From contig JAABRO010000011.1 of the NCBI GenBank assembly GCA_011390885.1, positions 62,001 through 126,000 on the forward strand: a DNA stretch of 64,000 nt. Direction: 5' to 3'. The notes under the pieces are model-generated. The model saw only the letters and a program-made list of their open reading frames with translations. It made no database searches and was not told where the DNA came from. The translations under genes and the position numbers were made by a program. This document shows positions 51,785 to 61,246 of this stretch, one piece after another. Every line of letters begins with the position of its first letter. Positions within the stretch are counted from its first letter, which is position 1. Origin of the DNA: Gemmatimonas sp. Its GTDB lineage: Bacteria; Gemmatimonadota; Gemmatimonadetes; Gemmatimonadales; Gemmatimonadaceae.

Positions 51785-52876
51785 CTACCGCGACGACGGG
51801 GACGCCGCTCCCACGGACGCCGTCTCGGCTGGTGCCGAGGCGGCGTCCGTGCCGCAGGCGGGACAGAACTGGAAGAAGGCGTTCTTGCGCGTGTCGCACA
51901 CGCGGCACTGGTTGAAGAGCATCATGCCGCAGTGCACGCAGTAGTTGGACGGCCCGTTCGGCCCGCCCGCGATCGCGCGTTCGCACCCCGGGCACACGCC
52001 GTCGGTGATGCGCTTGAGTGCCTCCTCGTAGCCGAGCGCGCTCCGGCGCTCCTCCTCGGTGCGCTGGGCCGCCTCGTGCCGCCGCGCGACGTACTGCCGC
52101 ATGGCGCGGATCACGAAGTGTCCCACGATCGCGGACGAGAGGATGCCCACGCTGTACCGCACGTAGCCGCCGTAACTCGGCAGATACGGCACGAGCTCCA
52201 CGAAGAACGCGAACACGCCGAACAGCACGAAGCCGCGATAGAGCGGCCAGTAGTCGCTCCGCCGCTTGCGCGCCGCCATCCAGCCGGCGAGCAGCAGCAG
52301 CGGCAGCGTGAGCGCGAGGCGGATGCCGAAGATCTCGAGCTCGTGGCGGAAGAGTGCGCGGTCATACCGTCTGCTGGCATCCTCGCGCAGCGCCGCGCGC
52401 TCGGACTCCACTCCGGTGAGCGCCTGCCGGTCGCGCAGCAGCGCGACGTCCACGGCTTCGAGCTCCTGTTCGCGCGCCCGTGACGCCGTGCGCAGTTCGT
52501 CGAGCGCGCGCGTGCGCGCCAGCACCTCCGGGTCCTGCTGCGCGTCGGTGGTCGCCGTGCGCGTGGCGATCCAGTTCTCGAAGCTCTCCTTTGCCGCGGC
52601 GTAGCCGTTGTCGGCCGTGCTGACGGACAGCGCCACGCGCTCGCGCTCCGATTCGAGGTCGCGCGTGGCGCGTCGCAGCGAGTCGGCGCGATCCTCGAGC
52701 ACGTCGTCGCGCGTGCGGTCGATGAAGCTGTCGAGCGACAGCCGCTGGTCGATGCCGGGCAGGTCGCCCACGATGTTGCCGCCGAGTCCGATGAGGAAGC
52801 TCGCGAACACCAGCGAGACCACCCACATCGCGACCGCGAAGAGGCGCTCCGGCACGCGCAGCGGGTTGAGTCTCAT
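51785..52876 (-). CDS. Zinc-ribbon membrane protein with coiled coil
   Basis: A 363-residue protein starting at 52876, four bases inside the peptidase stop. Order of parts: one membrane helix (about 10-32), a long Glu/Arg/Leu-rich coiled coil (about 50-160), and two further membrane stretches (about 175-192 and 205-255). A C-terminal pair of zinc ribbons follows (C-P-G-C with C-V-H-C, then C-R-V-C with C-P-A-C). The architecture suggests a scaffold or sensor across the membrane. No family is recognised. It converges on the repeat-protein gene at 50802. Confidence 0.7.
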   Translation of the reverse strand: MRLNPLRVPERLFAVAMWVVSLVFASFLIGLGGNIVGDLPGIDQRLSLDSFIDRTRDDVLEDRADSLRRATRDLESERERVALSVSTADNGYAAAKESFENWIATRTATTDAQQDPEVLARTRALDELRTASRAREQELEAVDVALLRDRQALTGVESERAALREDASRRYDRALFRHELEIFGIRLALTLPLLLLAGWMAARKRRSDYWPLYRGFVLFGVFAFFVELVPYLPSYGGYVRYSVGILSSAIVGHFVIRAMRQYVARRHEAAQRTEEERRSALGYEEALKRITDGVCPGCERAIAGGPNGPSNYCVHCGMMLFNQCRVCDTRKNAFFQFCPACGTDAASAPAETASVGAASPSSR

Positions 52877-54933
52877 CGACGCCCGCCGCCACCGGCGCAC
52901 GGCGCCGGCTGCGACCCGGCGGTGCCGCTGCCGCGCACCCACGCATTGTCGGCGGGGTTGCGGTCGGGGAAGCGGCACTGCGGATCGAAGGTGATGCGCT
53001 CGATCGCGCGGCCGCCGAACGCAAGGTCGGCGGTGAAGCTGCGCGCCCCGCGGAACCACACATCCACGGGATACGTGACGAGCGCAGTCACGCTGTCGGT
53101 CATCACCGCGTTGCGCATGGGGCGAATGGCCGGCCCGGTGGCCGCGAACTTCACCTCCAGCAGCACCGGCGACGGCATGTCACCGTCCTGCCGCACCACG
53201 ACGCTCGTGCGTGCGCCCGCCGTGGTCACGCGCGCGATACGCCCGTCCACGCTCGACGTGCTGAAGAGCCAGCCGTTCCAGAACCAGCCCAGGTCGCGGC
53301 CCAGCGCCTTGTTCATGAAGAACATCCAGTCCCACGGCGACGGATGCTTGAAGCGCCACGCCTCGGCCCATTCGCGATGCGCGCGCTGCACGGCCGAGTC
53401 GCCCACCACCCCGCCGAGCATGGAGAGCATGAGCGGCGTCTTCTGGTACGTGGTGAAGCCGTAGAACTGCGGGCCGGCGTAGTTGGCGTTCCACATCATG
53501 GGCGGCTCGGCCTCGTTGCCCGCGGTGCGGCCGTACGACTGCCCGAGTCCGTCGAGCACCGGCGCGCGACCGGCCGCATCGGCGGCGGAGAGGATGTTCA
53601 TGTACTGGTTGAACCCCTCGTCCATCCAGCCGTACCACGTCTCGTTCGTGCCCACCGTCATGGGCCACCACATGTGTGCGGCTTCGTGATCGGCCGCCCC
53701 CTGGTTGGAGTTGATCACCATGGGGTACTCCATGCCCGCGCTCGGCCCATCCTGCAGCGTGAGCTGCGGGAAGGGATACGGGAACCAGAGCTTCGAGTAG
53801 TACTCGAGCGCGTGGCGCGTGATCTCACCGGCACGCGCGAACAGGCTCGCGCGTCCGGGCAGGTAGAACATGTGGATCGGCACGGCGCCCTTGCCCGGAA
53901 TCGTGGCGCGCGTGGCGTGCCATGTGAACGAGCGCGCGGTCGCCCACGCGAAGTCGTTCACCGTATCGGCCACGAAGTGCCACGTGAGCCAGCCGCTGCC
54001 GTCACCACGCTGCGTGGAGCGCCCCGCGCCAAGCTCGTCGGCACCCACGATGGTGGTGATCGCATCACTCTGCGTCACTCGCGCGAGCCGCTCGCGCGCC
54101 GTCGGCGTGAGCACCTGCTCCGAGTTCTGCAGCACACCCGTGCCGCTCACGAGCCAGCCGGCGGGCGCCTCGATGCGCACCTCGAAGCGACCGAACGGAT
54201 TGAAGAACTCCGACGGCCCGAGATACAGCTCGGCATCCCACCCGCGCAGGTCGTCGTACATGGCCACGCGCGGATACCACTGCGTGGGCTGGTAGAGCGA
54301 GTCGGCCCAGCGCTGCGTCATGCGATGCCCCGCACCAGGGCCGCCCGGCAGCTTGTGGTGCCACTCGATGTCGAGCGTCACGCTGCTGCGCGGCGGCACG
54401 GCGCGCGGCAGCCGCACGCGTGCCACCGTGGACTGCGCGCCGGCGAGCCAGGGCTGCGCGGGTGCCGCCGCCTGCGCCGCGGGACCACCGGCGGGTGGCG
54501 TGAGCGATGCGGCCTGCCCGTTCACGGTGAGCCGTGTGATCACCATGCCCTCGGTGTTCTCGGCGGGCACCCACGGCGCCGCGCGCGGCACCGTGCCGAT
54601 GAAGTGGTTCGGGTCGAGGCGCAGCCCGATCAGCGACAGCGAGTCGGGGCTGTGGTTGTGCACGACCACGCGCTCCATGCCACGCAGCTGCGACGTGGCC
54701 GTGTCGATGCGCACGCGAATGTCGTAGTCGGCGCGCAGCTGCCAGTAGTTGCGCCCCGGGCGCCCCGTGGAGTCGCGCGTGCCCCCCTCGAACGCGCGAC
54801 GGATCGCATTCGTGATCGGGATGTCGCGCCGCACGGCGCGTTCGGGGAGCGGCGCCGCGGGCTGGGCGCCAAGCGAGGACACGCCGCACGCGAACGCGGC
54901 GGCCACCGTGAACGATCGGACAGAACGACGCAT
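52873..54933 (-). CDS. Secreted M1-family metallopeptidase
   Basis: A 686-residue aminopeptidase-type enzyme with signal peptide (cut near S-L-G-A-Q). The zinc motif is H-E-A-A-H at 416-420, with the third ligand Glu439 in W-M-D-E-G-F. The usual exopeptidase G-x-M-E-N motif is replaced by G-M-E-Y-P-M in this subfamily. It is preceded on the minus strand by TACATT (54975-54980), a possible -10 with a 42-base leader. It is coupled to the zinc-ribbon membrane protein by an ATGA overlap. Likely role: trimming imported or surface peptides in the envelope. Confidence 0.9.
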   Translation of the reverse strand: MRRSVRSFTVAAAFACGVSSLGAQPAAPLPERAVRRDIPITNAIRRAFEGGTRDSTGRPGRNYWQLRADYDIRVRIDTATSQLRGMERVVVHNHSPDSLSLIGLRLDPNHFIGTVPRAAPWVPAENTEGMVITRLTVNGQAASLTPPAGGPAAQAAAPAQPWLAGAQSTVARVRLPRAVPPRSSVTLDIEWHHKLPGGPGAGHRMTQRWADSLYQPTQWYPRVAMYDDLRGWDAELYLGPSEFFNPFGRFEVRIEAPAGWLVSGTGVLQNSEQVLTPTARERLARVTQSDAITTIVGADELGAGRSTQRGDGSGWLTWHFVADTVNDFAWATARSFTWHATRATIPGKGAVPIHMFYLPGRASLFARAGEITRHALEYYSKLWFPYPFPQLTLQDGPSAGMEYPMVINSNQGAADHEAAHMWWPMTVGTNETWYGWMDEGFNQYMNILSAADAAGRAPVLDGLGQSYGRTAGNEAEPPMMWNANYAGPQFYGFTTYQKTPLMLSMLGGVVGDSAVQRAHREWAEAWRFKHPSPWDWMFFMNKALGRDLGWFWNGWLFSTSSVDGRIARVTTAGARTSVVVRQDGDMPSPVLLEVKFAATGPAIRPMRNAVMTDSVTALVTYPVDVWFRGARSFTADLAFGGRAIERITFDPQCRFPDRNPADNAWVRGSGTAGSQPAPCAGGGGRR

Positions 54934-55024
54934 GACAAGGCTCCGGACTTGACGAATGGGAGGCACCACCCCGAAATGTAGGGAGCATCGGGTTCGCTCG
55001 CCTCGCCTCCCCAGTCGCGCCCTC

Positions 55025-55696
55025 ATGTCCCGCCACCCGTCCGGGTTCGTCCCGCTCGCCTACGCGCGCCGTCCGCTCGAGGCCTCGCGCCGCGACGCCG
55101 CCGCGTTCTTCGCGACCATGGACGCCCGCCGCACCACGCGGCACTTCGCGCGCGACCCCGTGCCACGTGACCTGATCGAGTCGGCCATCCGGACCGCCGG
55201 CACGGCGCCGAGCGGCGCGCACCAGCAGCCGTGGACCTTCGTGGCCGTCTCCGACCCCGACCTCAAGGCCCGCATGCGCGAGGCCGCCGAGCGCGAGGAG
55301 CACGCCTTCTACCACGGCAAGGCGCCCCCCGAGTGGCTCGAGGCGCTCGCCCCGCTCGGCACCGACGAGCACAAGACGCACCTCACCGATGCGCCGTGGG
55401 TCGTGGTGCTGTTCCGGCAGAGCCACGGCGTGAACGCCGACGGCAGCAGGCGCACGTTCTACTACACGCAGGAGTCGTGCGGCATCGCGGCCGGTCTGTT
55501 CATCGCCGCCGTGCACACGATGGGGCTCGTCACGCTCACGCACACGCCCAGCCCCATGGGCTTTCTCGGCGAGCTGCTCGAACGTCCGCCGCACGAGAAG
55601 GCGATGCTCGTGATGCCGGTGGGCTACCCGGCGGCGGACGCGCGCGTGCCCGACATCCGGCGCAAGCCGCTCGACGAGATCGTGGTGTGGAAGTGA
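55025..55696 (+). CDS. Nitroreductase-family flavoprotein
   Basis: Cytosolic FMN-dependent reductase of 223 residues. The signature R-R-T-T-R-H-F near residue 35, then A-P-S-G-A-H-Q-Q-P-W-T-F for FMN binding, and the late P-V-G-Y-P-A segment are standard. The region S-C-G-I-A-A-G-L-F-I-A-A sits where the dimer FMN site forms, and related iodotyrosine-deiodinase-like proteins share this pattern. The start at 55025 is chosen because upstream codons in the same frame show no conservation pattern. It is divergent from the M1 peptidase over 91 bases. Confidence 0.9.
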   Translation: MSRHPSGFVPLAYARRPLEASRRDAAAFFATMDARRTTRHFARDPVPRDLIESAIRTAGTAPSGAHQQPWTFVAVSDPDLKARMREAAEREEHAFYHGKAPPEWLEALAPLGTDEHKTHLTDAPWVVVLFRQSHGVNADGSRRTFYYTQESCGIAAGLFIAAVHTMGLVTLTHTPSPMGFLGELLERPPHEKAMLVMPVGYPAADARVPDIRRKPLDEIVVWK

Positions 55697-55732
55697 CGGA
55701 TCGGTGAACGAACGGCGCGCGCGGTGCTGCCG

Positions 55733-57634
55733 TCAGCGCCGCAGCCGCCCGCCCACGTTCTCGAAGTAGCGCAGTCCGCCAGCCGCCGTGCCCACGAGCA
55801 CGTCGAGATCGCCGTCGCCATCCACATCGCCCACCGCGATCGTCGAAAATGGGCCGGTGCGCACCGGCAGGTCGGCCTCGCGCACGAAGCGCACACCCGA
55901 CGCGTCGCTCACGTTGCGCCAATGCTGCACGCCCCCGTCCTCGCTGCCGAGCAGCAGGTCGGGCGTGCCGTCGCCGCGCAGGTCGGCGAACACGGGGGCA
56001 CTGCGGCGCCCCACATCGATGTCGAGGTACGTGTCGGATACGAGCTCGAAGCGAGGCGCCCGAACCGTGCCCACGTTGCGGTACAGGTTGAGCTGGCCGC
56101 TCGCCTCCCCGACGATGAGGTCGAGGTCACCGTCTCCGTCGAGGTCGGCGAAGGCGGGCGCGGTGTTGCTGCCGCGCGTGAGCGTGATCAGCGCACTGTC
56201 GGCCAGTGCGTAGCGCGGCGCGGCGCGCGTGCCGGTGTTCCGCCACCACTGCACCACGTCGCGCCAGGTGCCCACCACGAGGTCGGGCAGTCCGTCGCCA
56301 TCGAGGTCGGCGATCGTGGGCGCGTAGTGGAACTCGCCGCGCAGCGGCAGGAAGCCTCGCTCGACGTACGACGGCGCCGCGCGCGAGCCCGTGTTCTCGA
56401 ACCAGGTGATCGTGCCGGTGGTGTCGGTGTCCGTCGCGATCTTGTTGCCCACGAGCAGGTCGAGGTCGCCGTCGCCATCGAGGTCGGCGAGCGTGGGCAT
56501 GGCCTCGCTCCCCACGTCCACCGTGGGAATGAGGCGGCGCGTGCGCGTCTCGAAGCGGCCGCGCGCAGCCTGCGAGACGAGCAGCAGGTTCTCCACCGCC
56601 GTGGTGCGCGGCGAATACGCCCCGCCGATCACCCCGACCACGAGGTCGAGCAGCCCGTTGCCGTCCACGTCGCCAAGCGTGGGCGCGTTGTACCCGCTCG
56701 TGCGCACGGGCGCGTCGCGCGGAAAGAGCACGGGCGCGCCGCGCATGTTCGGCACGGTGCACCCCGCCGAGCGGTTCTCCATGAGCAGCACGCCGGCCTC
56801 GAAGTAGTCGCCCCAGAAGAGGTCGATGTCCCCGTCGCCATCGATGTCGCCGAACGCGAGCGTGTTCGCGCCGTGCCGGTTGCTGCCGCGCTCGAGCCCC
56901 GGCGTGCCGCCCGGCACCGGCCCGAGCACTTCGATGTCCTCGAAGCGCTCGGTGTGCAGCGCAAAGCGTGGCACACCATTGCGCTCCGTGCCGGGGAGCG
57001 CCTCGAAGCGGTCCACCGTGCCGGCCACTCGGCCGAGGAAGAGATCGAGCCGGCCGTTGCAGTCGATGTCGGCCACGTTGAGGATGTTCTGCCGGTCCGC
57101 CGGAATGGGCCGGCCGTCGCTGTCCTGCAGTGAGTCCACGGCAATCACGAACCGCGGCGCGGCGCGCGTGCCCGCGTTGCGCCACGCGCGGATGTAGCTC
57201 ACGGGACTCTCGGCGAGCAGGTCGGGCAGTCCGTCGCCATCGAGGTCGGCGAAGCGATACCACTCACCGATCGGCAGGTCGAGCCAGCGGTCGGTGCGCC
57301 AGTTGAACGTGCCGTTCACGTTCTCGAGGAACATGAGCGCGTTCGACTGCTCCTGCACGAACAGGTCGAGGTCGCCGTCGCCGTCGATGTCCACGAGCTG
57401 GGGACGCGGCACGTCGAAGCCGCCGAGGAACGGCTGCGCCATTGGCGTGCCCGTCGCGTCGGACACGGGGAAGGGTGACACGCGGCGCTCGAAGCGCAGC
57501 ACGGTGTCGCTGGCCACCGTCGGTGTGGCGGACGCACCGGCACGCGCGGGCACGGCGGTGCCGGTACCGGCGCAGGCGCCGAGCATGAGCAGTCCGGCGG
57601 AGAGCGCGCCGGCCACGCGAGCGGACCAGCCCAT
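55733..57634 (-). CDS. FG-GAP/VCBS-repeat lipoprotein
   Basis: A 633-residue exported protein. The ATG at 57634 has GAGGAG nine bases upstream. The signal peptide ends in the lipobox M-L-G-A-C. About ten calcium-binding-type repeats of the form D-x-D-G-D-G-x-x-D-L are spread evenly through the chain and are separated by R-x-G-T-R-A-A-P-R motifs, building an integrin-like propeller. It is the last gene of the run that begins with msrB, 13 bases after the YncE-like gene. Role unknown; probably binding or adhesion. Confidence 0.87.
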   Translation of the reverse strand: MGWSARVAGALSAGLLMLGACAGTGTAVPARAGASATPTVASDTVLRFERRVSPFPVSDATGTPMAQPFLGGFDVPRPQLVDIDGDGDLDLFVQEQSNALMFLENVNGTFNWRTDRWLDLPIGEWYRFADLDGDGLPDLLAESPVSYIRAWRNAGTRAAPRFVIAVDSLQDSDGRPIPADRQNILNVADIDCNGRLDLFLGRVAGTVDRFEALPGTERNGVPRFALHTERFEDIEVLGPVPGGTPGLERGSNRHGANTLAFGDIDGDGDIDLFWGDYFEAGVLLMENRSAGCTVPNMRGAPVLFPRDAPVRTSGYNAPTLGDVDGNGLLDLVVGVIGGAYSPRTTAVENLLLVSQAARGRFETRTRRLIPTVDVGSEAMPTLADLDGDGDLDLLVGNKIATDTDTTGTITWFENTGSRAAPSYVERGFLPLRGEFHYAPTIADLDGDGLPDLVVGTWRDVVQWWRNTGTRAAPRYALADSALITLTRGSNTAPAFADLDGDGDLDLIVGEASGQLNLYRNVGTVRAPRFELVSDTYLDIDVGRRSAPVFADLRGDGTPDLLLGSEDGGVQHWRNVSDASGVRFVREADLPVRTGPFSTIAVGDVDGDGDLDVLVGTAAGGLRYFENVGGRLRR

Positions 57635-57647
57635 GTTCACCCGCTCC

Positions 57648-58718
57648 TCACCGTGCGCGCGCTGCACCCGCACCCGTGGGACCGTTGCCGAGCATGAGCG
57701 TGGTCTTCACCTCGCCGGTGGCGAGGTCGAGCACGGTGAGCCAGCCGTCCTTCGCCGACATGCCGGCCATGCCGTGCATCTCGTGGCCGCTGTGCCCTTC
57801 CATGACCGCGCCCGCGTTCTGGTTGACGACGAACGCATAGCGGCCGTCGCGCCGCACGATCATGCCGTACGGCTGCGCGAAGCGCTGGTCCATGGTGCGT
57901 CGCACCGTCCACGTGGCCACGTCGAGTTCGGCCACGGCGTTCTTCGTGAGCAGGGTGAGGTAGAGCGTGCGACCGTCGGGGGAGAAGCGCGGTTCCCACG
58001 GCTTGCCCTCCACCGTGATCTCGCGCGCGGGTGCGAACGGCGGCGGCTTCGTGAGGTCGAACACGAGCAGCGTGTTGGACAGCTCGCCGCCCGCCACCAT
58101 CGTGCGCCCGTCGGGCGAGAGCGCGAACTGCACGAGCGAGCGCGGCGCGCCGGGAATCGTGCTCAGCCGCACGCGCCCCGTGGCGACCTCCACGCTCGCG
58201 ATGCGGTTCTCGGAGAGCGAGGCCGTGTGCACCCACGCGCCGTCGAGCGTGACGGCGAGCGCGTGCGGCCGCGGGATCACGATCTCGTGCTCGTCCACCA
58301 GCGTGAACGAGGAGCGCGCGATCACACCGAGCGCCTTGGGCGGGTTCACCGCCGTCATGCTGCGTCCCACGTACAGCGAGTCGTGCACCGGGTCGAGCGT
58401 GAGCAGCCCCGGCGTTTCCATGCGCACCTGCCCCACGAGGCGATTGGCGCGGTCGAACTTGAGCACGCGCCCGTCGCCGATCAACGACACGTACCAGAAG
58501 CTGCCGTCGTCCTCCACCGCCACGTGATGCGGCTTGGCGTTCGGCGTGAAGCCGAGCGTGCGCAGGTCGAGCACGGTGTCGACGGCGAGCCGATCCTGGT
58601 CGATGACCGAGATCGTGGCACCCGCCTGGTTCACCACGTACAGCCGATCCTGCGCCTCGGCGGCGCGAACGCCACCGAGGCCGAGGACGAACGCGAGGGC
58701 GAAGGACGCGCGACGCAT
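57648..58718 (-). CDS. Exported YncE-like beta-propeller protein with His/Met-rich loop
   Basis: A 356-residue secreted protein (signal peptide cut near A-E-A-Q). It has YVTN-type repeats: L-Y-V-V-N-Q-A-G-A-T-I-S-V-I-D, P-H-A-L-A-V-T-L-D-G-A, F-S-P-D-G-R-T-L-Y-L-T, and W-L-T-V-L-D-L-A-T-G-E-V. Near the C-terminus a loop reads G-H-S-G-H-E-M-H-G-M-A-G-M, rich in His and Met and reminiscent of copper-binding segments. The start overlaps the upstream stop by one base (TGATG). No catalytic residues are evident. Confidence 0.83.
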   Translation of the reverse strand: MRRASFALAFVLGLGGVRAAEAQDRLYVVNQAGATISVIDQDRLAVDTVLDLRTLGFTPNAKPHHVAVEDDGSFWYVSLIGDGRVLKFDRANRLVGQVRMETPGLLTLDPVHDSLYVGRSMTAVNPPKALGVIARSSFTLVDEHEIVIPRPHALAVTLDGAWVHTASLSENRIASVEVATGRVRLSTIPGAPRSLVQFALSPDGRTMVAGGELSNTLLVFDLTKPPPFAPAREITVEGKPWEPRFSPDGRTLYLTLLTKNAVAELDVATWTVRRTMDQRFAQPYGMIVRRDGRYAFVVNQNAGAVMEGHSGHEMHGMAGMSAKDGWLTVLDLATGEVKTTLMLGNGPTGAGAARAR

Positions 58719-61189
58719 CACTGCACGATCGGGCGCGTGCGGTCCTTCACGAAGAACACGCCCTCGCCGATGCTGGTCACGACGATCGAACCGCTCTTGA
58801 AGTACGGGTACACGCTCCACGCGCCATCGAAGCTCGGCGAGCCGTCGTCACCCGGGTGCGTGTCGAGGAAGCCCACTTCCTTCGGGTTGCGCGGGTCGCT
58901 GATGTCGAGGATGCGCAGGCCGCTGGTGTAGTTGGCCTGGTACATGCGATCGCCCTTCACGTACAGGTTGTGGTCGATCGCCTTGCTCGTGCCCACATGC
59001 TCCTTCACCAGCACCGGGTCGGTGAGGTCCTGCACGTCCCACACGAGCGTGCGCGTGCCCTTGCCCGCCTCGCCCTGACCGGCCGACTCGTCACCTTCGT
59101 CGTTCAGGTACAGGTACTTGTGGTCGTCGGTGAGCCAGGCCTGGTGCGCGTAGGCGACGTTCGGGTACGACGCGCGCGAGATGTACACCGGGTTCTTCTT
59201 GTCGGTCACGTCGGCGATGCTGATGGCCGTCTCGTTCGAACCGACGCAGATCTCCTTCCCCTCGTAGCGCTTGTCCGGGCCCTTGTAGAGCACGCACTGC
59301 GAATCGTGCGAGTAGCCGGTGCCGGCGCGCCCCGTCTTGTCGTCACCGAAGCAGCCCGCGAACTTCGGCTTCTTGGGCTCGCGCACGTCGATGGCGTGAT
59401 GGCCGCCACCGCACGTCTCACCGCCGCCGGAGCCGCCCACCACGTACATGAAGCCGGTCTCCTCGTTGGCCACGATGTTGTGCGCGCTGTTCACGCGATC
59501 ATACGTGACGTCGGCGGTGAACTCCTGCGGCGTGCGCACCGCGCGCAGGCGCGTAAGGTCGAACACCTGCACCCCGTGCTCGCCCGCGTTGTCGGCCACG
59601 ATGAACACGTGGTCCTTGTACACCTTCATGTCGCGCCACGCGGCTGACGGCGTGCCCTTGGTCTTGGGCAGGTTGCCGAGGTAGCGCGGGTTCGCCGGGT
59701 TCGTGATGTCCACGAACGACGTGCCGTCGGTGCGACCGAGGATCGCGATCTCGCGGTTGGTGACCGGGTCGGTCCACCCCCAATTGTCGTTCATGCGCGT
59801 GCCACGCTTGCCGCCGATCGCCTCGATGGGCAGGAACGACAGCAGCGACGCGTTGCCGCATTCGAACTCGCCGGCCTTGCCGCCCTCGGCGCACATCACC
59901 TCACCGCCCTTCACGGCGGCGAACGTCTTGCGATCCTCCGTCGGATATACGACACCGCGCGACGTCCACGCGCCGGCCGCCGAGCGCGCGAGAAACATCA
60001 CGCTCCCCGCGCCGCTCGCGTCCGTGGGCATGCCGATCGCCGCCGCGTTCCCCGACACCGACATCGAAGCGCCGAAGCTGGCGCCCGGCTCCACATCGGC
60101 CACGGTCAGCGTGCGCATGCCGCCCCACGTGCCATCCGCGTTCGGCTGGATGCGATAGATGCGCCCCGTGTTGAACTGGCTCGACGGCGCGCCCACCCAC
60201 AGCTCGTTGCCCGCGATGGCCACGCTCGCGCCGAAGCGCGCCGTGCCGGCCTGGAAGGGCACGAAGCTCTGCCGCTCGCGCCAGATCTCGGAGATCGTGC
60301 TGTACTCGAACACGGTGACCTGTCCCATGCTGGCCCCGCGACGACCGGCCGTGCCGTACGCGCCCGGTGCACCGGCCACGAGTCGGTTGCCCGCGAGCGC
60401 GACGCTGGCGCCGAGGTTCGCGTTGTCCGCACCCGCGGCCGCCACGACCATCGCCTGCTGCGTGTACGAGCCGTCGGCGCCACGCGCGAACACGAACACC
60501 GCGCCCTTGCCGGTGCCACGTCCGGGCGCGCCGACCGCGAGCCGCTCGCCGTCGGCGGTGATCGACGCGCCGAACAGGTCACCCTCCGCGGGCTCCTGCG
60601 CGACGAGGCGCGCCGCCTGCGTCCACGCGCCGGCCGCATCGCGGCGGAACACGAACACCTTGCCGTTCTCGTGAGACGGCGCGCCCACGAACGCGACATC
60701 ACCGCGCACGTGCAGCGACGCACCGAACATCGCGCGCGGCAGCGGCTGGTCGGCCGTCCACGTGCCGATCGGCTCCCATGTGTTGGTGGCGCTGCGGCGA
60801 TAGGCGAACACGCTGCCCCGTCCGCCGTCCGGTGAGGCCGGCGCGCTCTGGCGCGTGACGAGCAGCGTGCTGCCGTCGGTGGCCACCATGGCACCGAAGC
60901 CATCGTTGGTGGCCGCGTCCGGGGCCTTGAGCGTGCTCACGGCGCGCCAGCCTGCCGTGCCGCGACGATAGACGTGCACCACCCCCGACGTGCCGCGCGG
61001 TTCGCCCACGAAGGCCCAGTCGCCGCTCATGGCGACCGAGGCACCGAACGCGGTGAGCGCCGGCGCGTCGCGGTCGTCCGCGATGGAGGCGGACACGGTG
61101 GCCGAACGATCGGGCTCGCGCGCGACGAGACGATCGTCGGCGGGGAGCAGGGGCGACAGCATCGTCGCAAGAAGCAGGGCGGACTTCAT
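58718..61189 (-). CDS. Choice-of-anchor B family protein with N-terminal integrin-like propeller
   Basis: An 823-residue exported protein with a signal peptide at residues 1-17. The first 400 residues contain seven FG-GAP-type repeats of the form F-G-A-S-V-x-x-x-G-x-x-x-x-V-G-x-P, one full seven-bladed propeller. The C-terminal 400 residues match the choice-of-anchor B/LVIVD-repeat region: Y-L-G-N-L-P, V-Y-K-D-H-V-F-I-V-A-D-N, G-V-Q-V-F-D-L-T, and G-L-R-I-L-D-I-S-D-P. Eight or so cysteines occur in the C-terminal part. It lies 57 bases after the PorV-like gene. Confidence 0.87.
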   Translation of the reverse strand: MKSALLLATMLSPLLPADDRLVAREPDRSATVSASIADDRDAPALTAFGASVAMSGDWAFVGEPRGTSGVVHVYRRGTAGWRAVSTLKAPDAATNDGFGAMVATDGSTLLVTRQSAPASPDGGRGSVFAYRRSATNTWEPIGTWTADQPLPRAMFGASLHVRGDVAFVGAPSHENGKVFVFRRDAAGAWTQAARLVAQEPAEGDLFGASITADGERLAVGAPGRGTGKGAVFVFARGADGSYTQQAMVVAAAGADNANLGASVALAGNRLVAGAPGAYGTAGRRGASMGQVTVFEYSTISEIWRERQSFVPFQAGTARFGASVAIAGNELWVGAPSSQFNTGRIYRIQPNADGTWGGMRTLTVADVEPGASFGASMSVSGNAAAIGMPTDASGAGSVMFLARSAAGAWTSRGVVYPTEDRKTFAAVKGGEVMCAEGGKAGEFECGNASLLSFLPIEAIGGKRGTRMNDNWGWTDPVTNREIAILGRTDGTSFVDITNPANPRYLGNLPKTKGTPSAAWRDMKVYKDHVFIVADNAGEHGVQVFDLTRLRAVRTPQEFTADVTYDRVNSAHNIVANEETGFMYVVGGSGGGETCGGGHHAIDVREPKKPKFAGCFGDDKTGRAGTGYSHDSQCVLYKGPDKRYEGKEICVGSNETAISIADVTDKKNPVYISRASYPNVAYAHQAWLTDDHKYLYLNDEGDESAGQGEAGKGTRTLVWDVQDLTDPVLVKEHVGTSKAIDHNLYVKGDRMYQANYTSGLRILDISDPRNPKEVGFLDTHPGDDGSPSFDGAWSVYPYFKSGSIVVTSIGEGVFFVKDRTRPIVQ

Positions 61190-61246
61190 CGGCAGGATCT
61201 CGATGGGAGGCGGGAGGGAACGACGAAACAGAGCGAAGCAATCGGA

